64,000 nucleotides of DNA from Egicoccus halophilus (GCF_004300825.1 NZ_CP036250.1:3359001-3423000); one strand, 5' to 3'; shown: positions 17,054 to 27,064, numbered from the stretch's first letter. Notes: generated by a model not told the origin, from the letters alone. Made by a program: numbers and translations.

Positions 17054-17794
17054 TCAGGCCGTGGCGCGCTCGGCGTCGAGCACCAGGCCGTCGAGCGCGA
17101 TGCGGACCATGTCGTCGAAGGTGGTCTGGCGCTCGTCGGACGTGGTCGCCTCGCCGCTGCGGATGTGGTCGCTGACGGTGAGCACCGTCAGGGCACGTGC
17201 CCCGTTCTCCGCGGCCACGCCGTAGATGCCGGCGGCCTCCATCTCCACGGCCAGCACGCCCATCGCGTTCATCCGGTCGAAGTAGCCGGTGGCGGCCCGC
17301 GGGTCGTAGAACAGGTCGCTCGAGTGCACGTTGCCGGCGCGGTAGGGCAACCCGGCGGCCTCCGCGGCCTCGGCGGCCGTGCGCAGCAGGCCGAAGTCGG
17401 CCGTCGCGGCGAAGTCGAGGCCGCCGTAGCGGGCGCGGTTGACCTGCGAGTCGGTGCAGGCGCCGACGGCGAGGATCACGTCGCGCAGCTGCACGTGGTC
17501 CTGCACGGCCCCGCAGGAGCCGACGCGCACCAGTCGCTTGACCCCGTACTCGGTGATCAGCTCGGAGCTGTAGATCGACGCGGACGGGATCCCCATGCCC
17601 GTGCCCATCACCGACACCGGCATGTCCCGGTACGAGCCGGTGTAGCCGAGGACGTTGCGCACCGCGGTGACCTCGCGGGCGTCGTCGAGGTGGTGCTCGG
17701 CGATGTGCTTGGCGCGCAACGGGTCTCCCGGGAGCAGGATCGCCTCGGCGAAGTCCCCTGGGGCGGCGCTGATGTGGGGCGTGGGGGTGGGCAC
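17054..17794 (-). CDS. deoD: Purine-nucleoside phosphorylase, DeoD type
   Basis: 246 residues from GTG 17794. Family signatures are present: MPTPHISA-like N-terminus, [15 protein letters not shown]-like segment ([14 protein letters not shown]), the phosphate-binding [23 protein letters not shown], and the purine/ribose-binding [12 protein letters not shown] with the catalytic Asp in TVSDHI. DeoD cleaves purine (deoxy)nucleosides with phosphate in nucleoside salvage. Length and motif order are those of the hexameric enzyme. The following 249 bp (17795-18043) up to the PHP gene show no gene or clear signal. Confidence 0.93.
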   Translation of the reverse strand: MPTPTPHISAAPGDFAEAILLPGDPLRAKHIAEHHLDDAREVTAVRNVLGYTGSYRDMPVSVMGTGMGIPSASIYSSELITEYGVKRLVRVGSCGAVQDHVQLRDVILAVGACTDSQVNRARYGGLDFAATADFGLLRTAAEAAEAAGLPYRAGNVHSSDLFYDPRAATGYFDRMNAMGVLAVEMEAAGIYGVAAENGARALTVLTVSDHIRSGEATTSDERQTTFDDMVRIALDGLVLDAERATA

Positions 17795-18043
17795 GACGGT
17801 TCTCGCTTGGTCGGAAGACGCTTCGGCACGGCCCCTCACGCTACTCGCCGGCACCGCAGCGGGCACGGCCCTCGTCGCGGCGTGCGTCGACCCGCCGGTC
17901 GCCGCGCGCTCAACCTCCCGTTGCGGACACGTCACCGGGCCGACACCTCCTGGCCGTAGCGTCCGGCAGGTCCCGGGTGCCGGGCAGCGCGGTCTCAGGG
18001 GGCGCGCTGCCGGGTGCCCCCAGCGAGAGCCGGAGCGCGTCCG

Positions 18044-19593
18044 ATGTCGCACGTCCATTCCCACGACCACCCGCACCGGGACGGTCACGCCGTCGACCGC
18101 CGCACCGTGCTCAAGGCCGGAGCGGCTGCCGCGGCGCTCGCGATGATGCCCGGCACCGCGCTCGCCCGGCCGCTGGACCCGATGGTGGGGACCGACGTCT
18201 GTCGCGCCTCGGCGGCCGTCAGCGGGTCGCGCACGCGGACCTGCACAACCACACGCAGCTTTCCGACGCCGCCGGTGACCCGCGCCGGGCGCACACCTCG
18301 ATGCGCCACGCCGGCCTGGACGTCGCCGCGCTCACCGACCACACGGTCGCCGCCGTCGCGCTGAGCGCCCCGGGCGTGTGCGCGTTCGTCCCCGATCCTC
18401 CCTTCGGGCAGACCGACCCCTGCAGCTCCACGCTCGGGATGACCGGCGGGGAATTCGAGCGCACGGCCGAGTACGCCGACGCGGCCGACGACCCGCACCG
18501 GTTCACCGCCCTGCGCGGCTTCGAGTGGTCGAGCCCGTACCTCGGTCACATCAACGTCTGGTTCACCCGTGACGTCACCGACCCGCTCGAGACCGGCGGG
18601 CTGACCGCCGAGGGTCTCGCCCGTATCGGCATCACCCTCGACGGCCTGCGCGCCCTGCTCGGACCGCTGGCCGACCTGCCGGGCGGCGCGGAACTGCTCG
18701 ACGCGGTGCGCGACGCCGGACCGGACGGCATGGCCGGCTTCTACGAGTGGCTGCGCCGCTCGCCCTCGTCGGCGCTCGGCGGTGGGGCCGACGGCATCGC
18801 CGGCTTCAACCACCCCAACCGTGAACCCGAGGTCTTCGACGCGTTCGCCTACGACGAGCGGGTCCGCGACCGGATGGTCTCCATGGAGATCCTCAACCGC
18901 AACGAGGACTACCTGTTCAAGAACTTCGCCCAGGGACTGCCCTCGCCGCTGGTGGCCTGCCTCGACGCCGGCTGGCACGTCGGGCTCACCGGTGTGACCG
19001 ACGAGCACGGCACCAACTGGGGTGAACCCGACGACAAGGGTCGGACGGGGCTGTGGCTCGACCGGCTGACGCGCGACGGCGTGTTCGCCGCCATGAAGTC
19101 GCGCCGCATGTTCGCCACCCGCGAGCGGGGCCTGCGCCTCGACGTCGGCGCGTCCGGCAACACCCGCATGGGCGGCACCGTGCCGGGCAACGCACCGCGC
19201 CTCGACCTCGAGATCGACCTCGACTGGGGCGCCGAGCGGGCCGGGATGCCACTCGAGGTCCAGGTGCTGACCTCCGGTGACGAGGTCCCGACGGTGGTGC
19301 ACACGCAGCGCATCGAGGTGCCCGCGCCGCGCGAGCGCCGACCGATCCGCGTCAGCGCGCCCGTCGACCGTCGCACGACCTCGTGGGCCGTCGTGCGCAT
19401 CGCCGACCCCAGCCGTCCCAACGCGACACCAGGACCCGCCGGGCACCCGTGCAACGACTACGCGGTGGCCTACGCGAGCCCGTTCTATCTCGCCGGAGCC
19501 ACACCGCGACGCTCGTCGGGGCCACGTCCCGGCCGGGCGGGCCGTCACCCGTGGGTCGATGGCGAGGCCTTGCTCCGCGGGGTCCACGCCTGA
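18044..19593 (+). CDS. Tat-exported PHP-domain phosphoesterase-like protein, with an apparent frameshift
   Basis: Starts at ATG 18044 with a His-rich N-terminus and a Tat signal ([24 protein letters not shown]). At about 18190-18230 the coding frame changes: the leader is in one frame and the PHP domain ([16 protein letters not shown] with metal-binding [32 protein letters not shown]) continues in another to TGA 19591-19593. The PHP family includes metal-dependent phosphoesterases; this one resembles DUF3604/CehA-like secreted members. Both sides of the junction look strongly coding, so a single indel is the simplest explanation. It may be a sequence error or a real inactivating mutation. Confidence 0.75.
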
Positions 19594-19672
19594 GGTCGAG
19601 GTGTCGTAGCGAACGGGGCGAGCGGTCAGACCGCCGCGCGGACCCGGGCGTGCGTCGCAGCGTCCCCGCCGG

Positions 19673-20272
19673 TCACGCGGCCAGGGCCGGACGCGCTGCG
19701 TCGGAAGCGGCTCGGTCGAGCGTGGCGACGTCCGCGTCGGCGACGTAGGCGGCCGCGACGTCGGCGGGCTCGGCGGTCGCGGCACCTTCGCGGCGTGGCG
19801 GCCCGGCCAACCGCGCACGCAGGCGGGACAGGCCGCGGGCGGCGCTGGACTTCACCGCACCCCGGCTGGTGCCCATCAGCGCGGCGATCTCGGCCTCGGA
19901 GCGGTCCTCGAAGTAGCGCAGGACCAGCACCGTGCGCTGCTGGACCGGCAGCCCGGCCAGGGCGTCCACCAGTGCGTCACGCTGCGCGAGCTGTTCGTCG
20001 TGGGCGGTGACGCCCTCGGGCTCGAACAGTCGGGGCAGCAGGTCCCGTTCCCGACCACGCTGCCGGAACCGGTCGGTGGCCGTGTTGACCACGGCCCGGT
20101 GCACGTAGGCCCGCGGGTGGTCGATGCCGTCACGCCAGCAGCGGTGGATCCGGGCGAACGCCTCGGCCGTGACGTCCTCGGCGAGGTCGACGTCCCCACC
20201 GGTCAGCCGCGTCGCCAGCCGCAACGCGCTGTGGTGGTGGGCGGCGAACACCTCGGCGAACGTCTGCGACAC
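19673..20272 (-). CDS. ECF RNA polymerase sigma factor (SigE/SACE-type)
   Basis: 199 residues from GTG 20272. Region 2 is FAAHHHSALRLATRLTGGDVDLAEDVTAEAFARIHRCW; region 4 is LAGLPVQQRTVLVLRYFEDRSEAEIAALMGTSRGAVKSSAARGLSRLR, a complete helix-turn-helix. A 40-residue Ala-rich C-terminal tail follows. The nearest relatives in layout are the SigE-like factors of actinobacteria (ECF41/SACE style). No anti-sigma gene lies next to it. The upstream gap 20273-20563 holds no gene I can support. Confidence 0.88.
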   Translation of the reverse strand: MSQTFAEVFAAHHHSALRLATRLTGGDVDLAEDVTAEAFARIHRCWRDGIDHPRAYVHRAVVNTATDRFRQRGRERDLLPRLFEPEGVTAHDEQLAQRDALVDALAGLPVQQRTVLVLRYFEDRSEAEIAALMGTSRGAVKSSAARGLSRLRARLAGPPRREGAATAEPADVAAAYVADADVATLDRAASDAARPALAA

Positions 20273-20563
20273 GGGCAGCGGCTCCTGATCTCGGTCGGCG
20301 CATCCTGCGCCGCCCGAGCTCCGGGCACATCGGTCCGCGGGTGGGTTCACGCCTCCCCCGACGGGTGGAGTGGCACCCACCTACGGGCGGAGCAGGCGTC
20401 CCGCGCAGTGCCTTGCAGGTCCGCATCTCGACGCGTGGGAGCCCGCCCCTCTCGCCTTCGGCGCCGCTAACCGCGCAGGATCTTCGCCATCGCCCTGCCG
20501 CGCGCCAGCTCGTCGAGGTAGCGGATCTCGCCCATGATGACGGACGCGCCGGCCGGCGGCACG

Positions 20564-21736
20564 TCAGCGGCCCTCGTCGCGGTCACCGAGGAGCTCGTCG
20601 TCGTGCTGGCCCAGCAGCGGCGGTGGCTCGGGCGGACGGCGGCCGGAACGCGACCAGGCGACCGGCGCACCGGGCAGCGCGAGCTCGCCGGCGCTGGGGT
20701 GCGACACACGGTCGATCAGTTGCAGGTGTTCGAGCTGGTCCCAGTCATAGACCTGGTCCATGGAACGGATCCGGCCCGCCGGGACGCCGGCGTCGTTGAA
20801 CCGGGCCATCCACGTCCCGACCGGGTCGTCGACCAGCACCGCGTTGATCTCGGCCTCGAGCTCGTCCCAGTTGGCCACGCGCTGCCGGTTGGTGGCGTAG
20901 CGCTCGTCGTCGACGTCGATCCCGACCAGCGGCGCGAAGCGCTGCCACAGGCCCTCCGAGCCGACCGCGACGTTGACCCACCCGTCGGCGCAGGTGAACG
21001 CCCCGTACGGCGCGATCGTCGGGTGCCGGTTGCCGCCCGGCTCCGCGACCTCCCCCGCCAGCGTCCAGCGGGTCCCCTGGAAGGTGTGCACGGCCACCGC
21101 GGCGGCGAGCAGCGAGGTGGTGACGCGCTGGCCCTTGCCGGTGCGCTCGCGCTCGTGCAGCGCCGCGACCACGCCGTAGGCCCCGAACATCCCCGACAGG
21201 ATGTCGGTGATGGGCACGCCCATCTTCGTCGGCTCGCCACCCTTCGGGCCGGTGATGCCCATCAGACCGGCTTCGCCCTGGATGATCTGGTCGAAGCCGG
21301 AGCGCTGCCCGTCCGGGCCGCCCTCGCCGAAGCCGGTGATCGAGAGCACGACGAGGCGGTCGTTGAGCTCCTCGAGCGCGTCGCTCCCCAGCCCCAGCCG
21401 GTCCATCACGCCGGGCCGGAAGTTCTCGACCAGCACGTCGGCGTCCGCGATCAGCGTGCGCAGTCGGGCCAGGTCGTCCGCGTCCTTGAGGTCGAGCGTG
21501 ACCGACTGCTTCGACCGGTTGATGGACAGGAAGTAGGCCGACTCGGACTCGTCCTCGCCGACGAACGGCGGCCCCCACCCGCGGGTGTCGTCGCCCGCGC
21601 CCGGCCGCTCGACCTTGACGACCTCGGCGCCGGCGTCGGCCAGCATCAGCGTCGCGTACGGGCCCGACAGGGCACGGGAGAGGTCGACGACCCGGATGCC
21701 CGCGAGCGGTCCCGCTCCGGTTGCCTGCGCGCTCAT
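20564..21736 (-). CDS. CaiB/BaiF family CoA-transferase (class III)
   Basis: 390 residues with class III CoA-transferase hallmarks: GIRVVDLSRALSGPYATLMLADAGAEVVKVERP, SINRSKQSVTLDLK, VLVENFRPGVMDRLGLG (catalytic Asp region after it), GFGEGGPDGQRSGFDQIIQGEAGLM, and MFGAYGVVAALHERERTGKGQRV. These enzymes move CoA between carboxylic acids through an aspartyl-CoA intermediate. It is the last gene in a minus-strand run after the hydantoinase-like genes and the SnoaL-like gene, suggesting a catabolic pathway for an N- or carboxylate-bearing substrate. Its acids are unknown. Confidence 0.9.
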   Translation of the reverse strand: MSAQATGAGPLAGIRVVDLSRALSGPYATLMLADAGAEVVKVERPGAGDDTRGWGPPFVGEDESESAYFLSINRSKQSVTLDLKDADDLARLRTLIADADVLVENFRPGVMDRLGLGSDALEELNDRLVVLSITGFGEGGPDGQRSGFDQIIQGEAGLMGITGPKGGEPTKMGVPITDILSGMFGAYGVVAALHERERTGKGQRVTTSLLAAAVAVHTFQGTRWTLAGEVAEPGGNRHPTIAPYGAFTCADGWVNVAVGSEGLWQRFAPLVGIDVDDERYATNRQRVANWDELEAEINAVLVDDPVGTWMARFNDAGVPAGRIRSMDQVYDWDQLEHLQLIDRVSHPSAGELALPGAPVAWSRSGRRPPEPPPLLGQHDDELLGDRDEGR

Positions 21737-21801
21737 GGTCTTCCCGTCCGCCGGTGATGGACGACCGAGCCTAGTGGTCGTCGGCGGGGGGCGGCCCGAC
21801 G

Positions 21802-22188
21802 TCAGGTGCCCCACTCCGGCGGCGGGTCGACCCGGCCCTCGGCGACGTTGACGTTCTCGCGCAGCGAACGGCAACGTCCGTCGTCCGCCATCAGCAGCAG
21901 CAGGGTGCCCGAGACGGTGACGTCCTCGGCGTCGACGGCCATCCTGGTCCAGAACTCGACCGCGAACCGTCCGTCGACGCCGAACGGTCGTCCCATCCGC
22001 ACCTCGACGTCCGACTGCCGCGAGGTGACCCGCGTCCAGTACTCGGCCACACCGGCACGACCGACGTTGGGTGCGGCGAACACGTCGTTGCGGTAGGTCG
22101 CGTCGTCGGTGAACAGCGAGGACGCGAGCTCGACGTCCGCGCGCTCCCACGCGACCCGATAGTTCTCGACCCAGGTCGCGACGTCCAT
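21802..22188 (-). CDS. SnoaL-like/NTF2-fold protein
   Basis: 128 residues from ATG 22188 with GGAG about 8 bp upstream. The pattern (VENYRVAWERADVELASSLFTDDATYRND, then GVAEYWTRVTS, VEFWTRMAVDAEDVTVSGTLLLLMADDGRCRSLRENVNV) is the SnoaL/NTF2 cone fold with Trp-Asp-rich pocket. Members are small-molecule isomerases, dehydratases or of unknown function. It lies between the hydantoinase-B gene (182-bp gap) and the CoA-transferase gene (65-bp gap). No specific activity can be assigned. Confidence 0.75.
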   Translation of the reverse strand: MDVATWVENYRVAWERADVELASSLFTDDATYRNDVFAAPNVGRAGVAEYWTRVTSRQSDVEVRMGRPFGVDGRFAVEFWTRMAVDAEDVTVSGTLLLLMADDGRCRSLRENVNVAEGRVDPPPEWGT

Positions 22189-22369
22189 ACCGGCGTCTCC
22201 CCCAGCCACACGGCCATGGTGATGGGCGACCGGACACCTGCGGTCCGCGTGCCCGAGGACGCTAGTCGTCCCTGTCCTCGCCGGCTCGGGAAAGCTCGGA
22301 CGACCTGCGGACGCGGCACGACGCGGCCGGCCGTTCTGCGCCGTCCCCCGACCGCGTACGCGGCGCGGA

Positions 22370-24265
22370 TCAGCGCAGGTCCACCTCGGGGTACGCGGCG
22401 CCGTCGGGGTCGAGGGTCGCGTAGCCGGGGCCGCGGTCGAAGAACGTCGCGATCTCGCCGCGTTCCTCGCGCAGCCGGGCACGCAGCGCCACGGTCGCGT
22501 CGTGGTCCACCTCGGGGTCGTCGTCGGTGCCGGTCACGACCACGCCGTAGTCGTCGTGTGCACCCTCGCGGCTGACCTTGCCCCACTGCACGTCGCGGCG
22601 GACGTGGTCGACGTCGCGTTCGAGCGGGTCGCCCCAGCCACCACCGCCGGTGGTGCGGACGCGGATCACCTCGCCGGCGGCGATCGGCTCGTCGTCGACC
22701 AGCCCTTCGAGCTCGCGTTCGTTCGGACCGCCGGGGTCGACGGTGACCTGGAACGGTGCGCCGGCGCGACCGCCGTTGACGCCCCAGCAGGCCAGGATCG
22801 AGCGGTCGGCGATCGACATGAACGACGCCGGCTCGAGCATCCGGATCCACTTCTCGTAGCCGAGCCCGCCGCGGTAGGTGCCCGGACCGCCCGAGTCGAC
22901 CGCGAGGCCGAGCTTCTCGACCCGGAACGGGAAGCGCGACTCGGTGAACTCGGTCGGCAGGTTGCGCGAGTCGGGGACGACGTGGATCGTGTCCTCGCCG
23001 TCGGCGTAGTAGCGCCCACCGGACCCGCCGCCGAGCACCTCGCGCATCAGGTACGAGGTGCCGTCGGGCCGCTCGCCGTAGACGCCGGTGTAGCGGATCG
23101 TCTCCTGGTCGGCAGGCATGCGCCCGTCGGTGGCCTTGGCGAGGACACCCGCGAGCACGCCCAGCAGGCGCAGGATCACGAACGTGCGGGCGTTGGTCGG
23201 CGCCGGGAAGATCGGCGTGAGCAGGGTGCCCGGTTCGGGAAAGCGCATCTCGATCAGGTCGACGATGCCCTCGTTGACGTCGAGCTCGGCCATGCGCTCG
23301 GGGGTGTCGGCGAGGTTGCGCAGGATCGGTGCCAGCCACTTCTTGAGGAAGTTGCCGTCCGCGGCGTCGCCGACGTGGTTGATCGGGCCCTTGGCCTGCG
23401 GCGAGGTGCCGGTGAAGTCGATGATCAGCCGGGCCTCGTCGGTGTCGCCACCCTCCTTGGTCAGCGTGATCCGCTGCCGGTGCAGCTTGGGCTCGTCGAC
23501 CCCGTCGTGCTCGGCGTAGTCCTCCCAGACGTAGGTCCCGTCGGGGATCTTCGGCAGGATCTCGCGCCGGTAGGTCTGGGTGTTGTTGGCCACGATCGCG
23601 TCGAAGCAGGCCTCGACGACGTCGACGCCGTAGCGCTCGAACAGTTCGCTCAGCCGCCGCGAGCCCATCAGGCACGCCGAGCACTCGGCGTCGAGGTCAC
23701 CGGCCAGCGACTCGGGCATGCGCGAGTTGCGGGTCATGATCGTCAGCGCCGCCTGGTTGGGCACGCCCTGGTCCCACAGCTTGATCGGCGGGACCATCAG
23801 CCCTTCCTCGTAGACGCTGCGGGCACCCGAGGGCATCGAGCCGGGCACGCACCCGCCGATGTCGTCGTGGTGCCCGAAGGCCTGCACGAACGCGACCACC
23901 CGCGGCTCGGCGTCGGGGCCGCCGGCGGCGAACACCGGGACGGTGACGCACAGGTCGGGCAGGTGGCCGATGCCACCCTCGGACAGGTAGACGTCGTTGT
24001 GGAAGAACACGTCGCCGGGCCGCATGGTGTCCAGCGGGAAGTCGCGGGCGACCGGGTGCACCAGCGCCGAGTACGACCGGCCCGTGAGCTTGCGCAGCTT
24101 CGCGTCGTGGATGCCGGCCCGGTAGTCGTGGGCGTCGCGGATCATCGGCGAACGCGAGGTGCGGCCGATCGCGTCCTCGACCTCCTTCTCGATGGAGGCG
24201 AGGGTGCCCTGCACGATCTCGAGGACGATCGGGTCCACCGCGGCGGTGGTGTCGGTGGCGCTCAT
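22370..24265 (-). CDS. Hydantoinase B/oxoprolinase B family protein
   Basis: 631 residues. Family signatures: VLEIVQGTLASIEKEVEDAIGRTSRSPMIRDAHDYRAGIHD, PGDVFFHNDVYLSEGGIGHLPDLCVTVPVF, AFGHHDDIGGCVPGSMPSG, DFTGTSPQAKGPINH and near the end RTTGGGGWGDPLERD. It is the B subunit of ATP-dependent hydantoinases, 5-oxoprolinases and acetone/acetophenone carboxylases. The start overlaps the A-subunit stop (ATGA). Full family length. Substrate not determined. Confidence 0.92.
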   Translation of the reverse strand: MSATDTTAAVDPIVLEIVQGTLASIEKEVEDAIGRTSRSPMIRDAHDYRAGIHDAKLRKLTGRSYSALVHPVARDFPLDTMRPGDVFFHNDVYLSEGGIGHLPDLCVTVPVFAAGGPDAEPRVVAFVQAFGHHDDIGGCVPGSMPSGARSVYEEGLMVPPIKLWDQGVPNQAALTIMTRNSRMPESLAGDLDAECSACLMGSRRLSELFERYGVDVVEACFDAIVANNTQTYRREILPKIPDGTYVWEDYAEHDGVDEPKLHRQRITLTKEGGDTDEARLIIDFTGTSPQAKGPINHVGDAADGNFLKKWLAPILRNLADTPERMAELDVNEGIVDLIEMRFPEPGTLLTPIFPAPTNARTFVILRLLGVLAGVLAKATDGRMPADQETIRYTGVYGERPDGTSYLMREVLGGGSGGRYYADGEDTIHVVPDSRNLPTEFTESRFPFRVEKLGLAVDSGGPGTYRGGLGYEKWIRMLEPASFMSIADRSILACWGVNGGRAGAPFQVTVDPGGPNERELEGLVDDEPIAAGEVIRVRTTGGGGWGDPLERDVDHVRRDVQWGKVSREGAHDDYGVVVTGTDDDPEVDHDATVALRARLREERGEIATFFDRGPGYATLDPDGAAYPEVDLR

Positions 24266-26394
24266 CGGTCGGTGCCCTCCGCTTCCAGCACGAGGTTGGC
24301 GAGTTCGTCGACGCGGGCGGTGAAGCCCGGGTGGACCGGCACGGTGGAGCCGAACTCCTCCACGATCGCCGGGCCGACGACGACGTCGCCGGCCAGCAGG
24401 TGCTCGCGGGCGTAGACGGGGGTGTCCACGGCGTCCCCGCCGAACACCACCGGGCGCTCGCCGGTGCGTGCCCGTCCCGGGTCGCCGTCGCCGGCTTCGA
24501 GCCGTGGCAGCACGGGCCGCTCGATCGGGCCGATCCCGGTGACGCGCAGGTTGACCCACTCGACCGCGTGGCGGTGCCGGTGGGCGCTGCCCTCGTCGCC
24601 CGGCGTGGGCCGGTAGGCGTAGCCGTAGAGGCGTTCGTGCTCGTCGTGGAAGGCGTCGACGACGGCGCGCTGGAAGGCGGCGTCGACCGGGCCGTCGGGC
24701 GCGGGCACCCGCACCTCGAAGGCCTGGCCGTCGTAGCGCAGGTCGGCGGTGCGCTGGAACCGGTGTGCGTCGGTCGGGAAGCCCTCGCGGTCGAGCGCGT
24801 CGGCGGCCCGCGCCTGCAGCGCGCCGTACACCGCCGACAGCTCGTCGCGGTCGAGCGCGTCGTCGCGGACGACGTGGGTCTGCACGTAGTCGTTCTTGAC
24901 GTCGACGGTGAGCAGCCCGAACGCCGACAGGTTGCCCGGGTCGCGCGGCACGAGAACGGCCGGCAGGCCGAGGATGTCGATCAGTCGGCACACCAGCAGT
25001 GGCCCGGACCCACCGAAGGCGGCCATCGGGAAGTCGCGCACGTCCAGGCCGCGCTTGACGGTGACCTGGCGGATTGCGTTGGCCTGGTTCCAGGCCGAGA
25101 TCTCGAGGATGCCGCGGGCGGCGTCCTGCGGCGACAGCCCGAGCTTGCCGGCCAGCGCCTCGATGCCGGCCTGTGCGGCGTCGCGGTCGAGCGCGATCTC
25201 GCCGCCGAGCAGGTGCGGCGGGATGCGACCGAGGTACACGTGTGCGTCGGTGACGGTCGGTTCGGTCCCGCCACGGCCGTAGCACAGCGGTCCCGGGTCG
25301 GCGCCCGCCGAGCGTGGCCCGACCTTGAGGGTCCCCTCCGGACCGATCCAGGCGATCGAGCCCCCGCCGGCACCGACGGTGACGATGTCGATCATCGGGA
25401 TCTTGGACGGGAAGCGGCCGACCGAGCCCTCGGTGGTGAGCGTCGGCTCGCCGCCGAGGACCACGGACACGTCGGTGGAGGTGCCGCCGCCGTCACAGGT
25501 CAGCAGGCGGTCGTAGCCGGCCTCGCTGGCGACCAGGGCCGCGCCGAGCGCCCCGGCGGCCGGGCCCGACAGCACCGTCGTGATCGGCTGGTGCACGACC
25601 TCGTCGGCGCTGATGACCCCGCCGTTGGACTTCATGACGTAGAACGGCACGTCGCGCCCGTCACCGGTGGCCTCGTCGAGGCGGGCGGCGATGTTGCGCA
25701 CGTAGCGGGTCACCTTCGGCTTCACGGACGCGTCGACCAGCGTCGTGACGGTGCGCTCGTACTCGCGGTACTCGCGCAGCACCTCGCTGGAGAGCGACAC
25801 GACCGCGTCGGGGTGCTCCTCGACGAGGATCTCGAGCAGTCGGCGTTCGTGGACGTCGTTGGCGTAGGCGTGCAGCAGGCACACCCCGATGGTGTCGATG
25901 CCACGCTTCCGGAACCAGCGGGCCACCGTCCGGGCACCGTCCTCGTCGAACGGGCGGACCTCGCGGCCGGTGTGGTCGAGGCGTCCGCCGACCTCGCGGA
26001 CCAGGTCGACCGGCACGATCCGGTCCGGCTTGACCCAGAAGTAGCTGTTGCCGTAGCCGTCGGGGACGGACTGGCGGGCGATCTCGAGGATGTGGCGGTA
26101 CCCCTCGGTGGTGATCAGCCCGACGGTCTCGACCGCGTCCTCGAGCAGCGCGTTGGTCGCCACCGTCGTGCCGTGCGACACGCCGGTGACGTCCTCGCCG
26201 CCGGCCTCGAGCAGGCCCAGGACCTTGCGCACGCCGTCGAGGAACCCGACCGAGGGGTCGGCCGGCGTCGACGGCGTCTTGGTGGTGACGATGCGCCCGG
26301 TGGCGGACTCGACGGCGACGACGTCGGTGAACGTGCCACCGGTGTCGATGCCGATCCGGATGCCCCGGCGGTGTTCGGCTGCTGTCTCGGCCAC
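24262..26394 (-). CDS. Hydantoinase A/oxoprolinase A family protein
   Basis: 710 residues from GTG 26394 with GAGGGAG just upstream. The actin-like ATPase fold is evident: RIGIDTGGTFTDVV (phosphate 1), VSHGTTVATNALLE, LSGPAAGALGAALVASEAG, TCDGGGTSTDVSVV (phosphate 2), VGAGGGSIAWI and ADPGPLCYGRGGTEPTVTDA. With the B subunit it would use ATP to open a cyclic amide or activate a carbonyl. It heads the operon HyuA-HyuB-SnoaL-like-CoA-transferase. Two inverted repeats lie in the leader (26452-26479). Confidence 0.93.
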   Translation of the reverse strand: MAETAAEHRRGIRIGIDTGGTFTDVVAVESATGRIVTTKTPSTPADPSVGFLDGVRKVLGLLEAGGEDVTGVSHGTTVATNALLEDAVETVGLITTEGYRHILEIARQSVPDGYGNSYFWVKPDRIVPVDLVREVGGRLDHTGREVRPFDEDGARTVARWFRKRGIDTIGVCLLHAYANDVHERRLLEILVEEHPDAVVSLSSEVLREYREYERTVTTLVDASVKPKVTRYVRNIAARLDEATGDGRDVPFYVMKSNGGVISADEVVHQPITTVLSGPAAGALGAALVASEAGYDRLLTCDGGGTSTDVSVVLGGEPTLTTEGSVGRFPSKIPMIDIVTVGAGGGSIAWIGPEGTLKVGPRSAGADPGPLCYGRGGTEPTVTDAHVYLGRIPPHLLGGEIALDRDAAQAGIEALAGKLGLSPQDAARGILEISAWNQANAIRQVTVKRGLDVRDFPMAAFGGSGPLLVCRLIDILGLPAVLVPRDPGNLSAFGLLTVDVKNDYVQTHVVRDDALDRDELSAVYGALQARAADALDREGFPTDAHRFQRTADLRYDGQAFEVRVPAPDGPVDAAFQRAVVDAFHDEHERLYGYAYRPTPGDEGSAHRHRHAVEWVNLRVTGIGPIERPVLPRLEAGDGDPGRARTGERPVVFGGDAVDTPVYAREHLLAGDVVVGPAIVEEFGSTVPVHPGFTARVDELANLVLEAEGTDR

Positions 26395-26451
26395 GGCTCC
26401 CTCACGGTTCGACCCCGCCGGATGCTAACGAGCCCGGGCGGCCCGTCTTCC

Positions 26452-26479
26452 GGCGAAGTTCGCCGAAGGAACTCCCTTC
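26452..26479. promoter_or_regulatory. Two adjacent inverted repeats upstream of the hydantoinase genes
   Basis: GGCGAAGTTCGCC (26452-26464) is a perfect 13-bp palindrome. Immediately next is GAAGG...CCTTC around a 5-base spacer (26465-26479). They lie 58-85 bp upstream of the hydantoinase A start and about 25 bp beyond the end of a membrane protein gene. They could be operators or an attenuating hairpin; only location supports this. Confidence 0.4.
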
Positions 26480-26502
26480 CTTGGTCAGTTCTACCGAAGA
26501 AA

Positions 26503-26904
26503 TCAGGCCGTGACGTTGCCACGACCGGCGGCTGTCGGCTCCCGGTGGCCGCGCACGACCGCGCCCAGCGCGACGGCGAGCAGCGCCAGCAGCAGTGTCC
26601 GGCCGACCGCACCCGGCTCGCCCGGAGCGAGCGCGTTCTGCATCACCAGCAGGGCCACGGCGGCCACCGCGCCGACCAGCGCGGCCACCCGCGAGCCGCG
26701 CAGCACGGCCGCACCGAGCAGCACGAGCACGGGCCCGAGCAGCACGAGCCCGACGCCGCTCTGCAGCGGGGTCTGCAGCAGCGACCCGACCCCGGGCACG
26801 ATCATCAACCCGAGCAGCAGGTTGGTCGTCCCGATGGCGACCAACAGCCCACCGCCGACCCACCGCCCCATGCGCTCGTGGGACGCCTCCCCCCGCGTCT
26901 GCAT
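26503..26904 (-). CDS. Small membrane protein, four predicted spans
   Basis: 133 residues from ATG 26904, preceded by GGGAGGGAG at good spacing. Four hydrophobic segments of about 20 residues (WVGGGLLVAIGTTNLLLGLMIV; SGVGLVLLGPVLVLLGAAVL; ALVGAVAAVALLVM; LLLALLAVALGAVV). No conserved functional residues are apparent. It is upstream of and codirectional with the hydantoinase operon, but a 108-bp gap with inverted repeats separates them. Unrecognised family. Confidence 0.7.
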   Translation of the reverse strand: MQTRGEASHERMGRWVGGGLLVAIGTTNLLLGLMIVPGVGSLLQTPLQSGVGLVLLGPVLVLLGAAVLRGSRVAALVGAVAAVALLVMQNALAPGEPGAVGRTLLLALLAVALGAVVRGHREPTAAGRGNVTA

Positions 26905-27064
26905 GTCCGCTCCCTCCCCGTGCCCGGACCCGCGAAACCGTCGCGCCGCAGGCATCCACCCGCTGACGACTAGTTCCAACGGACGATACGGTCACTGGGC
27001 GGCCGGCGCCCGTAGGTGCGTGCGACGGGCGCGCCGGGCGCCACGCGGAGGTCTTGCGCCTGGC

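Noticed and set aside
20467-20535. Short minus-strand frame MGEIRYLDELARGRAMAKILRG after the CoA-transferase
   Set aside because: It looks mildly coding, but has only 22 codons, no ribosome-binding site and no recognisable family. It could be a remnant, but I cannot support a gene.
24331-26973. 880-codon plus-strand open frame
   Set aside because: Exactly antisense to the well-supported hydantoinase A gene; composition (His/Arg/Val/Gly) is typical of a shadow frame.
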